From NCBI GenBank assembly GCA_029392475.1, contig CP113940.1, positions 1,383,501 through 1,447,500 of the forward strand: a stretch of DNA of 64,000 bases, read 5' to 3'. Shown here one piece after another: positions 54,739-63,047 of this stretch. This DNA comes from Streptococcaceae bacterium ESL0687 (GTDB lineage Bacteria > Bacillota > Bacilli > Lactobacillales > Streptococcaceae). How positions within the stretch are numbered: position 1 is the first letter of the stretch; every line of letters starts with the position of its first letter. The position numbers and the translations under genes were made by a program. The notes under the pieces were generated by a model. The model saw nothing but the letters and a program-made list of their open reading frames with translations. It searched no databases and was not told the DNA's origin.

Positions 54739-55047
54739 TTAAAGGCTTTTAACCTTTTGAGAAATTTTACGATTTTCCTTACGTTCAGAAACCTTGTAAA
54801 GAACGACCATGCGGCCGATTACTTGAACCACATCAAATCCCATTTCTTCCATGGCTTCTGCCACAGTTTCCACAGTCTCATCAGTATTTTGTAGAAGGGT
54901 CACCTTGATAAGTTCGCGGGCGTCAAGGACGTTACGAATACTTGTTTTAACCTCATCATTTAAGCCATTTTTTCCGACTTGAACGATTGGGTTTAAGTGA
55001 TGGGCTTCAGATCTTAAATATCTTTTTTGTTTTCCAGTTAATGCCAT
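54739..55047 (-). CDS. yhbY: CRM-domain RNA-binding protein YhbY
   Basis: YhbY associates with pre-50S particles. The 102-residue protein is a single CRM domain, LTGKQKRYLRSEAHHLNPIVQVGKNGL at the start, containing the GxxG-type loop region, and an extra basic C-terminal tail of about ten residues. Its ATG comes directly after the yqeH stop (TAA-ATG), so it is coupled. Confidence 0.93.
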   Translation of the reverse strand: MALTGKQKRYLRSEAHHLNPIVQVGKNGLNDEVKTSIRNVLDARELIKVTLLQNTDETVETVAEAMEEMGFDVVQVIGRMVVLYKVSERKENRKISQKVKSL

Positions 55048-56169
55048 TTAAATAATACTCTTTCTTGTTAATATGTCGACTCCTTCAGGGGCCCAGCAGG
55101 CTACGACTCCAGGTTGAGCCATACGAATCCATCCTAGTCCTGAGAAGACGATATCAGTTTTTTCCTTGATTGAAAATTCAACCCGGCGGAGTTTTGGAAA
55201 CTCAGCGACCTCATCTTTTTGCGGCGGAGTTAAAAGACCACCGACGTGTTTTTCATAGAAGTCACTTGCACCCTCAAGTTTTGTCCTGTGTAGTTTTAGG
55301 TCACGGGCAAAATAGGCTGTGAACCCTTGTTTTTCCCCCTGCAGATAATCAAAACGAGCAAGTCCTCCTAAAAAGAGGGTCTGTTCCGGATTAAGCTGGT
55401 AGGTTACGGGCTTAATTTCCTTACTTGGGCTGATTAGCTTGAGATCTTTTTTACCAAGGTAATGAGCCATCTGGTGGTGGTGGATGATCCCCGGTGTGTC
55501 AACCAGATTACTTTCTTCATCAAGCGGGATCTCAATTTTATCAAGGGTTGTTCCCGGGAAGCGGCTAGTTGTAATAACATCCTCTTCTCCTGTAGCAATC
55601 TTAATGATTGAGTTGATCAGGCTTGATTTACCAACATTTGTTACCCCAACCACGTAGACGTCGCGACCTTTTCGGTACTCATCAATTTTTTCCATCAAGT
55701 TTCTTACATCATCTTGGTTGAAGGCGCTAGTTAGGACCACATCAATAGGGCGAAGTCCTGCTTCGTGTGCTCGCTCCTTTAACCACTGGGTAAGTTTCCT
55801 AGTTCCAACAGCGTGCGGTAGGACATCTTTTTTATTTCCGACTAGAAGTACGTCGTTATTTTGGACAAAACGGTGGAGGGACGGAATAACAGAACCGTTA
55901 AAGTCAAAAATATCAACCACGTTTACGATTAGGGCATCAGTGTTTCCAAGCTCATTAAGCAGGCGGAGGAAGTCCTTATCAGTCATCTCAACATCTGCTA
56001 CCTCATTGTAGTGGCGCAGGCGGAAACAGCGCTGACAGTAAAGCTCTCCTGTTTCAAGTCCCTTCTCAATTGCAGACTTTGGCGTATAGCCAGATTGTTT
56101 ATCGTTGTCTACCTGTAAGGTTGCCCCGCAACCAATACAGTGTAAGTCTTTCAAATCTAATTTATTCAT
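55048..56169 (-). CDS. yqeH: Circularly permuted ribosome-biogenesis GTPase YqeH
   Basis: YqeH is a GTPase required for 30S assembly. The protein (373 aa from 56169) has an N-terminal zinc finger (CIGCG, CQRCFRL), then the permuted GTPase order: NKKD (LVGNKKDVLP) before Walker A GVTNVGKSSLIN and DTPG. The ATG at 56169 has no ribosome site; TGG-TATAAT ends six bases upstream, predicting a leaderless mRNA. The longer frame begins inside that promoter. It heads the operon to tmcAL. GC content looks higher than neighbours. Confidence 0.94.
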   Translation of the reverse strand: MNKLDLKDLHCIGCGATLQVDNDKQSGYTPKSAIEKGLETGELYCQRCFRLRHYNEVADVEMTDKDFLRLLNELGNTDALIVNVVDIFDFNGSVIPSLHRFVQNNDVLLVGNKKDVLPHAVGTRKLTQWLKERAHEAGLRPIDVVLTSAFNQDDVRNLMEKIDEYRKGRDVYVVGVTNVGKSSLINSIIKIATGEEDVITTSRFPGTTLDKIEIPLDEESNLVDTPGIIHHHQMAHYLGKKDLKLISPSKEIKPVTYQLNPEQTLFLGGLARFDYLQGEKQGFTAYFARDLKLHRTKLEGASDFYEKHVGGLLTPPQKDEVAEFPKLRRVEFSIKEKTDIVFSGLGWIRMAQPGVVACWAPEGVDILTRKSII

Positions 56170-56175
56170 ATTCTC

Positions 56176-56184
56176 ATTATACCA
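56176..56184 (-). promoter_or_regulatory. Promoter predicting leaderless yqeH operon mRNA
   Basis: TGG-TATAAT on the minus strand, six bases before the ATG at 56169. Confidence 0.5.
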
Positions 56185-56222
56185 AAAAGCCCCAAGCTTA
56201 ACCACTTGAAAAGACTTGGGAC
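56185..56222 (-). terminator. Possible terminator of pdxK-S component
   Basis: CCCAAG (about 56213-56218) and CTTGGG (about 56189-56194) can pair across a long loop, then CTTTTT. The T-run meets the yqeH -10 box. Confidence 0.45.
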
Positions 56223-56241
56223 TAGTAGAATTTACCTAATT

Positions 56242-56781
56242 TTAATCCTGTAATTTTAATGCTCGCATAGCACTTCTTAAAGGGAAGTAAAGTAAACATA
56301 CAGCAACAATTGTAATACTTATATTAATAAGGGTGGCAGGTAATTTTGCAAGGGCTAAACTAGCAGAAACCTCAAATCCTTGACCCAGATATAGTTGGAT
56401 AACTAAATTTTTTAAAAAAGTCATGCCCAGTTTAGCAAGACCAGTTACAAGCCCGATGACAAATAATTGACCAACATTCTTTGGATTTTTCTTAAAATAC
56501 AAGAAGGCTAAATAAGCTGCTCCACCAACAATAAAAGCTTCTACTATGAAATATGGTGCCTCGCTGACATATCCATTTAAAACATCAAAAATAGCAAAAC
56601 CAAGTCCTCCTGCTAAAGATCCTTTAAAATAGCCCAAAAGCAAGACTGCCAGAAGTAAGGTGGCATTCCCCAAATGGACAAAAGCACCCGTTGGTAGGGG
56701 AATCTTTATACTAGTAGCAATAACCACTAAACTTGCAAATATAGCTACTAAAACAGTACCCTGAATCTTTTTATTCCTCAT
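56242..56781 (-). CDS. ECF transporter S component, likely for vitamin B6 or a thiamin precursor
   Basis: The 179-residue membrane protein with about six spans matches ECF S components; the N-terminal GTVLVAIFASLVVIATSIKIPLP and FVHLGNATLLLAVLLLG segments are typical. It follows pdxK by two nt. S components paired with such kinases import pyridoxine (PdxU-type) or hydroxymethyl-pyrimidine/thiazole (ThiW/HmpT-type); sequence alone does not decide. It would need EcfA1A2T, encoded at 7122-9584. Confidence 0.8.
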   Translation of the reverse strand: MRNKKIQGTVLVAIFASLVVIATSIKIPLPTGAFVHLGNATLLLAVLLLGYFKGSLAGGLGFAIFDVLNGYVSEAPYFIVEAFIVGGAAYLAFLYFKKNPKNVGQLFVIGLVTGLAKLGMTFLKNLVIQLYLGQGFEVSASLALAKLPATLINISITIVAVCLLYFPLRSAMRALKLQD

Positions 56782-56783
56782 TA

Positions 56784-57602
56784 TTAACCCTTTATCCTCT
56801 TTTCTGCATGATTATAAGCTCCGTGCCAAACATGGCCCAGGTATTTATTAATCTCAATTCCATCTTCAATAGCAGCTGCAACAAAACTTTTAGCCAGCAA
56901 AAGAGCATCAAGCATCTTCATATCCTTTGCCATACCTGCTGTAATGGCAGCTGCCAAGGTACAACCTGCCCCGTGATTAAAGTCCGTCTGGTAAAGCTCT
57001 CCCTCAAGTTCATAGAAGTCACTACCGTCATAGTAAATATCAAGAGCCTTATCAATTCCTAATCTATGGCCACCCTTAACTAAAACTTGACTGGGACCTA
57101 AATCAGTAATTCTTTTTGCGGCCTCCCTCATATCACTTGCCGTCTTAAGATCTCCCAGTCCAGACAAAATTCCAGCTTCAATAAGATTAGGGGTCGTAAT
57201 TAGAGCCCTTGGAAGCAAGTATTCTTTAAGACCTTCAAGGCTTTCTGGTTGAAGGATTTGTGCTGTCCCCTTACAGGCAATAACTGGATCAACAAGTAAT
57301 TTTTCACAAGCATATTGGTCAATAAACTCACTTGCAACCCTTGCATTTTCATAACTTGCCATCATACCCGTTTTAACAGCACTAATCTTATTTCCTGCAA
57401 GTGCTGACTTCAACTGATTAGCAAGTAAGTCACTACCAAGATCTGTTACCTTATGCTTCCAAGAATTATCATAATCCATGGTCACAACTGAGGTAATACT
57501 TGAAATTCCAAATAGACCATATTCCTCAAAGGTTTTAAGATCAGCTTGGATTCCTGCACCCCCTGTTGAATCGGATCCTGCAATGGTTAAAACTTTTTTC
57601 AT
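56784..57602 (-). CDS. pdxK: Pyridoxine/hydroxymethylpyrimidine kinase family protein
   Basis: The 272-residue ribokinase-like enzyme has [18 protein letters not shown] at the start and the anion-hole [11 protein letters not shown] with the catalytic Asp-type region NHGAGCT (about 223). It belongs to the ThiD/PdxK group, which phosphorylates hydroxymethylpyrimidine or pyridoxine. Pairing with an ECF S component suggests a vitamin salvage unit. B6 is slightly favoured over thiamin because no thiamin gene or TPP riboswitch is near. GGGAG precedes the ATG. Confidence 0.82.
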   Translation of the reverse strand: MKKVLTIAGSDSTGGAGIQADLKTFEEYGLFGISSITSVVTMDYDNSWKHKVTDLGSDLLANQLKSALAGNKISAVKTGMMASYENARVASEFIDQYACEKLLVDPVIACKGTAQILQPESLEGLKEYLLPRALITTPNLIEAGILSGLGDLKTASDMREAAKRITDLGPSQVLVKGGHRLGIDKALDIYYDGSDFYELEGELYQTDFNHGAGCTLAAAITAGMAKDMKMLDALLLAKSFVAAAIEDGIEINKYLGHVWHGAYNHAEKRIKG

Positions 57603-57702
57603 AAAACTCCCTAATTTTCAATTTTTACTCAATAGTTTTCAGTAATTACAGTCAATTATATGAAAATATATCCAGCCAGTCGAATATTTACCCATAAAAA
57701 TC

Positions 57703-58230
57703 TTAAATTCTATTCTTCCACTCAAGTGGACCGTCCTGGTCAACTATTTTCTTCAGAACCCTACGTTCACGTGCCCTATTAAATTTTGTCTGCCAAGAAT
57801 CACTTTCCACAAGTTGTTTAACAAGAATACTTCGCAAACCTGCCCTATGAGCTGCTCTAATATCCGTCATCAACTGATCTCCAACCATGACTGCATTTTC
57901 TGGTCTTTCATTAAGGATTTTCAAGGCTTTTTTTATACCTCTGGTAAAAGGTTTCATGGACCTACTAACAAAAGGAACGTCAAAATTTCTTACAGCATGA
58001 CCTACTCTTTTATGGGTATTGTTAGAAACAACAATTACTTTTATTCCTTCTTCTTTCATCTCCTTAAGCCAAGCGCGAAGTTCTGCACTACCCTCAGGAT
58101 TGTCCCAAGCAATTAGAGTATTATCTAAATCAACTAGGACACTTTTTATCTGATGTTTTTTTAAACTTTTAGCATCTAATTGGTAAACTGCTTCCAATAA
58201 AAAATCTGGTTTATAATTTTCAATATTCAT
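57703..58230 (-). CDS. yqeG: YqeG family HAD-type phosphatase
   Basis: The 175-residue HAD hydrolase has motif I DLDNTLIAWD (about 32-41), motif II VVSNN (about 68) and the Lys/Asp motif MVGDQLMTDIRAA (about 115). Relatives stand next to yqeH in Firmicutes; here the pdxK pair lies between. The ATG at 58230 has no ribosome site; TATAAT ends six bases upstream, predicting a leaderless transcript. Substrate unknown. Confidence 0.9.
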   Translation of the reverse strand: MNIENYKPDFLLEAVYQLDAKSLKKHQIKSVLVDLDNTLIAWDNPEGSAELRAWLKEMKEEGIKVIVVSNNTHKRVGHAVRNFDVPFVSRSMKPFTRGIKKALKILNERPENAVMVGDQLMTDIRAAHRAGLRSILVKQLVESDSWQTKFNRARERRVLKKIVDQDGPLEWKNRI

Positions 58231-58236
58231 ATAGCT

Positions 58237-58242
58237 ATTATA
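58237..58242 (-). promoter_or_regulatory. -10 box predicting leaderless yqeG mRNA
   Basis: TATAAT on the minus strand with a six-base gap to the ATG. A TG lies one base further than in an ideal extended box. The -35 region coincides with the dnaJ terminator. Confidence 0.4.
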
Positions 58243-58260
58243 CCCATATTCTTTCCATAT

Positions 58261-58284
58261 TAAAAGGGACCTAAGTCCCTCTCT
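58261..58284 (-). terminator. Terminator of dnaJ
   Basis: AGGGAC/GTCCCT hairpin (58265-58280) then TTTTAA on the minus strand. Confidence 0.7.
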
Positions 58285-58297
58285 AAATCACTATCTA

Positions 58298-59452
58298 TTA
58301 TTCAAAGCCCTTTTTTAATTTATCAAAGAAACCTTCTTTTTGAGGATGAACGTTTTCGCCACCTGCCTTAGCAAATGCTTCTAGAGCTTTACGTTGTTCA
58401 TCATTTATCTTCTTAGGAGTTACTAGGTTAACGATAACAGTTTGATTTCCATTACCACTTCCGTTAAGACGAGGAACACCTTTTCCTTTAAGACGGAATT
58501 TGGTTCCTGTTTGAGTTCCAGCAGGAATTTTAAGTTTTACATTTCCGTGAACTGTTGGAACCTCAAGCTCTGTTCCAAGGGTAGCTTGTACAAAACTTAT
58601 TGGTAAGTCATAGAAAATTTCACTACCTTCTCTTCTGAATTTAGGACTATCTTGAACATTAAAGATTACATAAAGATCTCCGTAAGGACCTCCGTTAATA
58701 CCTGCATCACCTTGACCAGCAAGTCTTATTTGTTGACCAGTTTCAACCCCAGCAGGAACCTTGACTTTAACCTTATGAACAACCTTTTCACGGCCACTTC
58801 CATGACATGTTGGACATGGATCTTTAATTTCTTTACCTGTACCATGACAAACATCACAAGTAGCTGTAGTCATAACACGGCCAATTGGAGTATCACGGGC
58901 AACCTGAATTTGACCACTTCCGTGACATTTAGGACAAACAATAGGCTCTGTTCCAGGTTTAGCACCACTTCCGTGACAGGTATGACAAATTTCTTCCCTG
59001 TTGTATTTGATTTCTTTTTCTACACCAAAGACAGCTTCTTCAAAGCTTAAATTAATCCTATACTGTAAGTCGTCACCTTGACGCGGAGCATTTGGATTAG
59101 CTTGCGCTCCTCCGCCTCCACCAAAGAAACTAGAAAAGATGTCTTCAAAACCGCCAAAGCCGCCGCCTGAAAATCCTGAGAAACCATCAAAGCCATCAAA
59201 ACCGCCAGCTCCTCCGCCAAAACCACCTTGGGCTCCAGCAAAACCATATTGGTCATAGGCTGCGCGTTTTTGAGAATCACTTAAGGTTTCATAAGCTTCT
59301 TGAATCTCCTTATATTTATCTTCAGCACCTGCATCCTTATTAATGTCTGGGTGATATTTTTTTGAGAGTTTTCTATATGCTTTTTTTAATTCATCATCAC
59401 TTGCTGTCTTAGAAACACCTAAGACCTCATAATAATCCCTTTTTTCTGCCAT
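58298..59452 (-). CDS. dnaJ: Chaperone protein DnaJ
   Basis: DnaJ (Hsp40) delivers substrates to DnaK and stimulates its ATPase. The 384-residue protein has the J-domain with HPD (KYHPDINKD, about 32), a Gly/Phe-rich linker (about 75-120), four CxxCxGxG zinc repeats (about 150-215) and the C-terminal substrate domains. It is monocistronic here; dnaK and grpE are not adjacent, as in lactococci. A CIRCE-like element upstream fits HrcA heat-shock control. GAGG precedes the ATG. Confidence 0.97.
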   Translation of the reverse strand: MAEKRDYYEVLGVSKTASDDELKKAYRKLSKKYHPDINKDAGAEDKYKEIQEAYETLSDSQKRAAYDQYGFAGAQGGFGGGAGGFDGFDGFSGFSGGGFGGFEDIFSSFFGGGGGAQANPNAPRQGDDLQYRINLSFEEAVFGVEKEIKYNREEICHTCHGSGAKPGTEPIVCPKCHGSGQIQVARDTPIGRVMTTATCDVCHGTGKEIKDPCPTCHGSGREKVVHKVKVKVPAGVETGQQIRLAGQGDAGINGGPYGDLYVIFNVQDSPKFRREGSEIFYDLPISFVQATLGTELEVPTVHGNVKLKIPAGTQTGTKFRLKGKGVPRLNGSGNGNQTVIVNLVTPKKINDEQRKALEAFAKAGGENVHPQKEGFFDKLKKGFE

Positions 59453-59503
59453 CTTTATACCTCGTTTATATTATCATCATATTTTAATTTCAACTATATC
59501 CTC

Positions 59504-59532
59504 ATTTTACCATTTTTGACCTTTAAAATCAA
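59504..59532 (-). promoter_or_regulatory. Promoter of dnaJ
   Basis: Minus-strand TTGATT (59527-59532), 17-nt spacer and TGG-extended TAAAAT (59504-59509), directly below the CIRCE-like palindrome. Confidence 0.6.
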
Positions 59533-59568
59533 AAAAATTAGCACTTAAATATCTTGAGTGCTAATTTT
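59530..59568 (-). promoter_or_regulatory. CIRCE-like operator doubling as plsC terminator
   Basis: TTAGCACTT (59538-59546), nine bases, GAGTGCTAA (59556-59564) differ from CIRCE by one base. On the minus strand the same hairpin is followed by seven Ts, so it can end plsC. It lies just above the dnaJ -35 box. HrcA binding is inferred. Confidence 0.75.
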
Positions 59569-59573
59569 CTTCA

Positions 59574-60194
59574 TTATTTGGGAATATACTTATAATTTGG
59601 ATCTAATTCTGCATCCAAATCCTTAAAGGCCTTGTTTATTCTTTTGGTTACTTCTTCTACTCCTGCCTCATTAGCCCTTGGAATATCTGATACGTCAATT
59701 GGCTCACCAAAATTTAGTTTAACCTTTTTCCGCTTCAGTAAATCCTTAAAGCTTATAGGACCTTGATAGACTGCTGGAACAATTCTAACCTTAGCCATTT
59801 TAGCAATAACAAGAACACCGCCTTTTATATCATCAGAATGACGGCTTCCTGTCGGAAACATAACAAGTGACTTATCACTTTCCTTTAAGGCCTTAACGGG
59901 AATTTTAATGGCGCTTGGCCCTGGATTTGCTCGGTCTACTGGAAAGGCTCCACATTTTTTAATCCACCAGGCAAAAAGTTTATTTTTAAATAACTCCTTT
60001 TTGGCCATAAAAATAAACTGCTTAGGTCTAGTCGCATAAGCCAAATAGACCGGATCCCACAAGCTCCTGTGAGGAGCAACTAGGATATAATTTTCTGATT
60101 TATCTGGAACCCTGTTAACATTATGAAAATCGGCCTTACCATTAACCACATAAAGTATAAATGTTACCAAATTTCTTAAGAATGCATAAAACAT
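59574..60194 (-). CDS. plsC: 1-acyl-sn-glycerol-3-phosphate acyltransferase
   Basis: PlsC-type enzymes acylate lysophosphatidic acid to phosphatidic acid in membrane lipid synthesis. The protein (206 aa from 60194) has the HX4D active motif HRSLWDP (about 42-48), FPTGSRHSDD in place of the usual FPEGTRS motif, and AVYQGPISF. The changed second motif (TGSR) is a modest deviation. A hydrophobic N-terminal segment attaches it to the membrane. The longer frame to 60221 has no better ribosome site. Confidence 0.88.
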   Translation of the reverse strand: MFYAFLRNLVTFILYVVNGKADFHNVNRVPDKSENYILVAPHRSLWDPVYLAYATRPKQFIFMAKKELFKNKLFAWWIKKCGAFPVDRANPGPSAIKIPVKALKESDKSLVMFPTGSRHSDDIKGGVLVIAKMAKVRIVPAVYQGPISFKDLLKRKKVKLNFGEPIDVSDIPRANEAGVEEVTKRINKAFKDLDAELDPNYKYIPK

Positions 60195-60303
60195 ATAATC
60201 ACCATGCCTTTTATTAGTCAATCAATTGTATAATAAATTCATTATAATGGCAATAAGAACAGGTAGTTCTAGCTTCCTTTCTAATGCCTCCCTTCTAATA
60301 ATT

Positions 60304-60312
60304 TGCTATAAT
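60304..60312 (+). promoter_or_regulatory. Promoter predicting leaderless trmN6 mRNA
   Basis: TGC-TATAAT ends six bases before the ATG at 60319. Other TATAAT words stand further upstream (60229, 60244). Confidence 0.5.
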
Positions 60313-60318
60313 ACTTGC

Positions 60319-61071
60319 ATGACTATAGAAATTTTAAAGGACGGAGAACGAGTTGATCAACTCCATTCATCCGATGTAAAAATTATCCAAAATAAAGACG
60401 TTTTTAGCTATTCAATTGACTCAGTCCTACTTAGTAGATTTCCAAGAATTCCTAAAAAAAATGCTAAGATTGTAGATATGTGTGCAGGTAACGGAGCTGT
60501 TGGACTTTTTGTCAGCAGTAAAACCAAGGTGCCCATCTATGAAATAGAACTCCAGGAAAGACTTGCTGATATGGCTCAAAGATCTGTTAACCTTAATGGG
60601 CTTGAAGAACAAGTCACTGTCATTAATGATGACCTGAAAAATTCCCTTAATTACCTAAAGCCTTCAAGCATTGACCTCCTTTTATGTAACCCACCCTACT
60701 TCAAGGTCGATCCTGAATCTAATATTAATGATAACAAGCATTACACCATGGCTCGTCATGAAATTACAACCAACCTAGATGAAATTTTAGATATTTCTCA
60801 AAAATTACTGAAAACTAATGGCCACCTTGCCATGGTCCACAGACCAGATCGATTTTTTGAAATCTGCCAAAAAATGATTGAACGAAATATTATTCCCAAA
60901 CGAATTCAGTTTGTTTACCCTAAAAAAAATGCCAATGCAAATATTCTTCTCATTGATGCCATTAAAGACGGCCGAAAGGGAGGGGAGCAAATTCTACCAC
61001 CTCTAATTATTCATGAAGAGGATGGCTCATATACTAAGGAAGTTTTTCAGATTTACTATGGACAAGAATAA
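60319..61071 (+). CDS. trmN6: tRNA1(Val) adenine-N6 methyltransferase-like protein
   Basis: The 250-residue SAM methyltransferase has motif I ([13 protein letters not shown], about 50-62) and the N6-adenine motif NPPY (about 129-132), as in TrmN6/YfiC, which methylates A37 of tRNA1-Val in Escherichia coli. The start at 60319 ([15 protein letters not shown]) gives the family N-terminus; the longer frame to 60226 runs through the promoter. It overlaps the GIY-YIG gene by 14 bases. Confidence 0.88.
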   Translation: MTIEILKDGERVDQLHSSDVKIIQNKDVFSYSIDSVLLSRFPRIPKKNAKIVDMCAGNGAVGLFVSSKTKVPIYEIELQERLADMAQRSVNLNGLEEQVTVINDDLKNSLNYLKPSSIDLLLCNPPYFKVDPESNINDNKHYTMARHEITTNLDEILDISQKLLKTNGHLAMVHRPDRFFEICQKMIERNIIPKRIQFVYPKKNANANILLIDAIKDGRKGGEQILPPLIIHEEDGSYTKEVFQIYYGQE

Positions 61072-61342
61072 GGCCTATTTCTATGTGCTCCTGTGTAAAG
61101 ACCGGAGCTTTTACGGGGGCTATACAACTGATTTAGCTAAACGAATTAAGACCCATAATAAGGGATGCGGCGCCAAGTATACTAAAGCCAGACTTCCAGT
61201 GAAATTAATCTACTGGGAATCCTTTGATAGTAAAAACGAGGCCCTAAAACGTGAATATTGGTTTAAAAAGAAGCTAAACCGGAAGCAAAAAGAAAAATTT
61301 CTTCAAGAAAACGGAGTTAACAAAAAAGACCTCATCAGATAA
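61058..61342 (+). CDS. GIY-YIG nuclease superfamily protein (YhbQ/YazA-like)
   Basis: The 94-residue protein is a single GIY-YIG domain: [28 protein letters not shown] carries the signature, followed by the conserved Arg-containing helix and WESF with a C-terminal lysine-rich tail. Family members of this size often lie next to a methyltransferase of the YabB/TrmN6 type, as here. Nuclease activity or target is not known. The start is the ATG at 61058 inside the upstream gene. Confidence 0.88.
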   Translation: MDKNKAYFYVLLCKDRSFYGGYTTDLAKRIKTHNKGCGAKYTKARLPVKLIYWESFDSKNEALKREYWFKKKLNRKQKEKFLQENGVNKKDLIR

Positions 61343-61361
61343 GACTGACAGGTCTTTTTTA
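61339..61361 (+). terminator. Terminator of trmN6-GIY-YIG
   Basis: AAGAC/GTCTT hairpin with a T-run; convergent gene ends 61362. Confidence 0.7.
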
Positions 61362-61586
61362 TTAGTAAAGTAACTCGAAAAGTTCAATAGCTACAAGGTC
61401 GATGCTATCAAATGTTGCAAGTTCTTTTGTTTCAGAATATTTTAAAGTGAAAGTTTCAGTTTCTCTTTCATAAGTAACTTCTGCAACTACTAGTCCTTCA
61501 CGTTCAAAGTTACGTGATTCCTTTTCATTCTCACCTTCAACCATTGCTGTAAGGCGGCTAATGATTGCTACTAAATGTGATTTCAT
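61362..61586 (-). CDS. DUF1797 family small protein
   Basis: The 74-residue acidic protein matches the DUF1797 (YkuJ-like) family of Firmicutes: MKSHLVAIISRLTAMVEGENEKESRNFEREG and a C-terminal LVAIELFELLY. No function is assigned. AAGGAAG precedes the ATG after an untranslated leader. It is convergent with the GIY-YIG gene and apparently monocistronic. Confidence 0.8.
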   Translation of the reverse strand: MKSHLVAIISRLTAMVEGENEKESRNFEREGLVVAEVTYERETETFTLKYSETKELATFDSIDLVAIELFELLY

Positions 61587-61715
61587 ATTTTCTTCCTTTT
61601 ATTTAAATTAATTATCTCTTGTAATTCTACCATAATAATCAAACAATATCAGCAATCTAATCAAAAAAATACCTAAATTGTCCCTGTACAAACCAAGATT
61701 TTCAGAGGATTAAAA

Positions 61716-63047
61716 CTAATCTTCATCAAAATCAGTCCAAATTTCATTACTATTTTCAGGCTGTTTTTTCAGAAGACCACCAGCTTTTTTCGCAAATTTT
61801 GCTACCTGTTTTGGAGTTCGAGCAACTCCCTTGATAATAGTTATTGGACTTTTTAAAACCATTTCAGATAAAGACTCATCCTTGATTTTGCCATTAAATT
61901 TATAAGAAATAGTTGTATCTAAATAAAATTCATAAACCTTTTCGCCAAAGTTCTCAGCAGAAATTTCATAAAGCTTATCTGATAGTAACTCCTGATTCAT
62001 TTGCGGAGTATTTTTCACCGCATCAATTGTTACCTGAGCCAAATTTTGATCTTCATCAAAGAGACTACCAAACATTTTATTTGAAACTAGCCCCCTCAAA
62101 TAAGAATTGTTACTGGCAATAATTGGAGTAGCTGATGCTAGACTTTCAATATAGGTTAATCCTTGAGTCTCACTTGTTGAAGCGCTAATTGTAAAGTCAG
62201 CTGCATGATAATAATAAGCTGTTTCATCTGAAGGAACCATTCCCATAAATGAAACATAGTCTCCAATGTTCAATTTCTCAACTAATTTCTCAAGATCTTC
62301 CCTATAAGGGCCATCTCCTACGACAATAAGCTTTACAGGAACCTCACGAATAACATCTGGCATAGCCTCAATTACCTTTTGAATATTCTTCTCATAAGAT
62401 ATCCTTGAAATACTCAAAAGCATGGTCTCATCTTCGGAAATTCCTAATTTTTCTCTAAATTCCTTAACCTTTTCCTCTGTTATATCAGGCCTATTAAATT
62501 TATCAAGTTCAATTCCCGTTGGGATTATCCTACGAGGAATCTTAATTCCGTAACCATCAACTGTCTCAGCAACCATAGCACTTGGACAAATAAGACCATC
62601 CATTTTATAAAGAAAAACTTTCATCATATATTTAACCATTCCTGGATGGATTAAATGACCCTTAGCTATGTAATGAACATAATCCTCATATTTTGTATGA
62701 AGGGTATGGATAACTGGAATATCTAACTGAGAAGCTACAAATTTACCTAAATATCCGACACCAAACTCCGTTTGAATATGAATAATATCAAGTTTATGCT
62801 TTTTAGCAATGCTATTAGCGTGGAAGAGTCCCCTCATAACTATTCTTCTATCTGTAAAAGAAATAAAAGGAACACTTGGTAGTCTAATTATAGTCGGATC
62901 ATCACTGTCATTTGAATGGGGATCCGTTGTTGTAAAGATGTAGACCTCATGTCCCATGGTTTCCAAGGTCTCTTTAAGCGTTTTTATACTGGTTGCTACC
63001 CCACTAACCTGGGGAAAGTAAGTGTCTGTAAAAATACCTATTCTCAT
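61716..63047 (-). CDS. Glycosyltransferase family 4, glucosyl-diacylglycerol synthase-like
   Basis: The 443-residue GT4 enzyme starts MRIGIFTDTYFPQVSGVATSIKTL, closely like the pneumococcal glucosyl-diacylglycerol synthase; it shares HTLHTKYEDYVHYIAKG and the E-x7-E motif STSETQGLTYIESLASATPII (about residue 297). It would transfer glucose to diacylglycerol to make the first membrane glycolipid, the anchor of lipoteichoic acid. A basic amphipathic C-terminal segment fits membrane attachment. It overlaps the upstream gene by four bases. Confidence 0.87.
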   Translation of the reverse strand: MRIGIFTDTYFPQVSGVATSIKTLKETLETMGHEVYIFTTTDPHSNDSDDPTIIRLPSVPFISFTDRRIVMRGLFHANSIAKKHKLDIIHIQTEFGVGYLGKFVASQLDIPVIHTLHTKYEDYVHYIAKGHLIHPGMVKYMMKVFLYKMDGLICPSAMVAETVDGYGIKIPRRIIPTGIELDKFNRPDITEEKVKEFREKLGISEDETMLLSISRISYEKNIQKVIEAMPDVIREVPVKLIVVGDGPYREDLEKLVEKLNIGDYVSFMGMVPSDETAYYYHAADFTISASTSETQGLTYIESLASATPIIASNNSYLRGLVSNKMFGSLFDEDQNLAQVTIDAVKNTPQMNQELLSDKLYEISAENFGEKVYEFYLDTTISYKFNGKIKDESLSEMVLKSPITIIKGVARTPKQVAKFAKKAGGLLKKQPENSNEIWTDFDED

